Positions 60,921 to 64,000 of a stretch of 64,000 bases of DNA are shown piece after piece (positions within the stretch are counted from its first letter, which is position 1; each line of letters begins with the position of its first letter). This DNA comes from Setoptus koraiensis. Its lineage: Eukaryota; Arthropoda. The position numbers and the translations under genes were made by a program. The stretch lies in assembly GCA_048013815.1 (NCBI GenBank), contig CM106585.1:17360001-17424000 (forward strand), written 5' to 3'. The notes under the pieces were generated by a model. The model searched no databases. It was not told the origin of the DNA and was given only the letters and a program-made list of their open reading frames with translations.

Positions 60921-60968
60921 GTTGCTGTTGCTGTTGCTGTTGTTGTTGTTGTTGCTGCTGCTGCTGTT
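60921..60968. repeat. GTT/GCT trinucleotide tract
   Basis: Runs of TTGCTG and TTG. A similar tract is at 61645-61690. Confidence 0.85.
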
Positions 60969-62169
60969 GTCGTTGTTTGGCCGCTATGAGAAGCGTCGCA
61001 TGAGAAGCGTCGAGTGAGACGAAGAATAACAAACAAGAGGCCGAAAAACAAAAGCGCCGTCCATTGTCTTGTGGCCAGTTGCTGTGATTCAATGATAACA
61101 ACAATTGGCCGGCCACACAATTGGCGACAACGGGCGCTTCTTTTTCATTAGCGCACCAATTGTGCACAGCTAATCAAACAGGTGAACAGACGGCGCATGC
61201 CAAGACTGACCAGCGCTCGCTTGGTCAGCGTCTGTTGGGCTGGCCATTGCGTTTGTCTTGGCTCGCTGTTAGCGAACCGCATCGAGTCTAGACCAAGCGA
61301 ACGTCGTCGAGCTTCTTCACACACTTTTGTCGGTCGCTTCTTTGTTTGCTCACCTGGCCGCTAGGTCGCCGTCAGACGCAACACAAATGCCGGCCGGCGG
61401 TTAATTCATCAATTTATTTATGCAAGCGGCACTTAATTAGCAGTGGCCACCAGCCGTTGCCATGACTACCGTACACATATAAACAAAAGGCACATAAAAC
61501 CGCGACGACGGCGACGGCGACGACAGACAATAAACTGGTCAACTGATAGCTGGCTGACTGACTGATTTTGCATTTTATTTGGCCAGTTTGTTGCAGTGCG
61601 CATCTTCAGTGGTCAGCTGTCAGATAGCGAGCCGGTCAGCTGTGTTGTTGTTGTTGCCGTTGCTGGTGTTGTTGTTGTTGTTGGTGGTGTTGCCGTCAGC
61701 TGTTGCGAGCGGACAATTGTCAATTGCACACTCACACACTACACATACATAACAGTTATATATATCAGGTGTGAATATGACCAGCAGTTGGGTGAGTGAA
61801 CTCGTTTATGCGCACTCGCTCGCTCACTGACAACTGACTTGTGAGTCACAGTTATGCAATATTAGTCAACACAAACACTATGACCAGCTCGCCAAGACCA
61901 GCTGACCAAGACTAGCCGCCAAGCTTGGTCAGCTGATGTGTGTGTGTGTGTGTGTGTTAGTCAGTGTTTTGTTGGACAAGTTGAAATTGAGAGCTTCGTT
62001 GGGCTAATCTAATCACAGTCACCTGTTGCTGGCAGCCACGGCACTTTATAGCGTCCGTCCGTTGATGCTGCTGACTAATTCACTGGCACAACTGATACAT
62101 TGGCTTACAACTTGCAGACCGTTATCTCAGGCATCGTCTTGCGTTTGTTTGTTGCTCTTGGCCAAACAA

Positions 62170-62172
<3 letters not shown>

Positions 62173-62215
<43 letters not shown>
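62173..62215. repeat. (AC)21 microsatellite
   Basis: Uninterrupted AC dinucleotide. Shorter GT tracts lie at 61936-61957, 62403-62421 and 62617-62631. Confidence 0.95.
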
Positions 62216-62216
<1 letters not shown>

Positions 62217-63089
62217 GCGAGCTGTCGGACTGATTATTGTTCTAACGGTATTAAGCCGTTAGCCACTGCTATGATATTGTGTAATATAGCGTAATACAAG
62301 CACAATATATAAACAATATACAAACAACATACAAACAATATACAAACAATTGCACATTGGCACAAATCAATGGCATTTGGGTCAACAGGAGACACCCATT
62401 GTTTTGTGTGTGTGTGTGTGTGCCATTGATTAACATTGGCCGCTCATTTGCATACGACGGCCACGTTGATGCGGCTCCCCTCGCATCTCTCGGCCGTTAC
62501 ATCAACAAGCCGTTACGTCAGCCAATTTCGAGCGCCTTTTGGACCGTTATCCCAAAAAAGCGACGATTGTTGTGCAACTAAGACGCACAGCCAACAAATG
62601 TTTCCTTTCCGTCGGTGTGTGTGTGTGTGTGTGCAATATCTTGTATAATTGTAACACCGTCGATGCCAGTCACTCGTCAGCTGTTTGCTATAGTTTGCCG
62701 CACAAAACCGGAAGTGATCGCACACATGCACTCATGAATACATACAATATCGTGAATACACACACACACAATAATGCGAATTGAAATATGAGCATTTGCA
62801 AACGAAACTAACAAGCTCACCTGTCGACAGCTTGCGAATGCTTGTTTGTGCGCAACGTAACTGATTGGCCGTATGCTGATTGCCTCATCTCTGCGACTCC
62901 TGTCATGTTGACACCTGTTGACACACACACTCATCTCAGAACAGGCTTGAGCAGACCGAAAGCAATCTATTCATAGGCAGACACACATAGCAAGACGCCG
63001 TTATCACAACGACACCAGCAACAACAGCAACAACCACAACAAACACAACAAGACAGGTTATATTTGTGCGCAGCTGACGCAACCAATAT

Positions 63090-63142
63090 TGGCCGGGTAT
63101 GGGCCGGGTATCGGCCGTGTATCGGTCGGGTATTGGCTGGGT
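63090..63142. repeat. 10-bp minisatellite (GGGTATNGGC type), about 5 copies
   Basis: Variable tandem units around GGCCGGGTAT. Confidence 0.75.
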
Positions 63143-63572
63143 AATGGCGGCCACAAAGGTTGCGTCATAACTCGTTTGTTTGTTTGCTTGTCCGTTGGTT
63201 TGTTTGCTTGCTTAGGCGTGCAGGTCGCCGTTGGTCAGTCCGCTGACTCTGACGATTTCATCATGAGAGTGATTTGATTATTATTGGCACACACGCTGCA
63301 AAAAACACAAACAGCGAGCGGTAAAGGGATCTGTCGTCTGTTTATAATATAATAATATATCTGTGCATGATACACAAGCCATAGAATCTATAATATCGAT
63401 ACTGACAGTGCGCACAATAGACAATTGCGATGTATCTGTCAGTTTATCATGAGATGACCACGCTGATGCAAGCGCGCTGGCTTGATTTGAAATTGCTCAA
63501 ATGTCTTTGTTGTTTGGCTTGTGTTGTGTTGTGTTGTTTTGGGCAACATGAGCCGCATTGCTTGTGATCACG

Positions 63573-63600
63573 ATCTGAGGCGCCGCATGACGCCTCAGAT
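63573..63600. other. Perfect 10-bp stem-loop
   Basis: ATCTGAGGCG and CGCCTCAGAT flank an 8-nt loop, just before the candidate exon at 63599. Confidence 0.6.
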
Positions 63601-63763
63601 GATGAATTGAGTCACATTATCACTCAATTCGGCCAAATCACTTCATTTTTCACTGACCAGCAACATATAAAGTTGCGATGGATGGTGGCTAAAATAGTGA
63701 CGGCCAAACTGCAGCGATACAGCGCAGAGCAGAGTCGTGAGCGCGGCATCAATGGGCTGACAG
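63599..63763 (+). CDS. Weak candidate coding exon, unknown gene
   Basis: Possible exon between CCTCAG (63593-63598) and CTGACAG|GTGACT. It reads DDELSHIITQFGQITSFF and continues as an even, charged, non-repetitive protein-like sequence with a basic helix-like middle (KLRWMVAKIVTAKLQ). The frame stays open to TGA at 63790-63792 if not spliced. No family is recognised. No other exon is visible, but the window ends 240 bp further on. Confidence 0.28.
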
Positions 63764-64000
63764 GTGACTTGATTGGCATTGTTGAGGCCTGAGCAATGTT
63801 ATTGTTGTTTGATTTGTTCATGATTGTTTCCGCTTGCTCGCCATCGCTCGCCAGCACACAGGTGATGAGAATCAGCTGTCATTGTGCTGCCTCGATGGCT
63901 AATCACGTTGTTGCGACAAGCCAAGTTGAGCGTGTTGTTGGGCCTTGTGGCTCCACAAGCGGCCAACAACAAAACAACTTTACTTTTACTGTTACAATTT

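Noticed and set aside
1-64000. Retroelement, virus-derived or transposase genes
   Set aside because: I looked for reverse transcriptase, integrase, capsid and DDE-type signatures in the translations and recognised none.

Overview
This is a stretch of animal (metazoan) nuclear DNA, most likely from an ecdysozoan such as an arthropod or nematode. It has spliced genes with GT-AG introns, one intron of about 19 kb, dense microsatellites and minisatellites, and no operon structure. The species cannot be fixed from the window. Base composition changes at about 8.4 kb: to the left the DNA is AT-richer and nearly free of trinucleotide repeats, to the right it is GC-richer and full of TTG/CAA, CA/GT and short perfect minisatellites.

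Left block (1-8.4 kb): a local cluster of one intronless gene family coding for secreted proteins of about 260 residues that I do not recognise. It holds the 3' end of one copy (1-141), an intact copy on + (569-1363), a broken C-terminal fragment (1551-1690), a copy whose coding region has been cut out between its promoter and 3' flank (about 2130-2690), a decayed copy on - (about 4985-5440) and an intact copy on - (5642-6409).

Centre (8.4-54 kb): two exons of a muscarinic acetylcholine receptor of the insect A-type / nematode GAR-3 class on -. Exon 1 (41476-44363) codes for a giant low-complexity N-terminus ending in transmembrane helix 1. Exon 2 (22374-22489) codes for helix 2 and the loop around it. 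They splice in frame across an 18,986-bp intron. The exons for helices 3-7 should lie to the left of 22374, but I could not find them. The intron and flanks hold simple repeats, hairpins, an over-abundance of RTTAYGTAAY and GGGCCC motifs, and a 61-copy perfect CGGTT array.

Right block (54-64 kb): a complete four-exon alpha/beta hydrolase gene of the DUF1057 class on + (54646-57017). Its first intron carries a foldback element with about 230-bp GC-rich arms. Two weak candidate exons of unknown genes lie at 58.4-58.7 kb and 63.6-63.8 kb. No rRNA, tRNA, CRISPR or recognisable retroelement or virus-derived sequence was seen.
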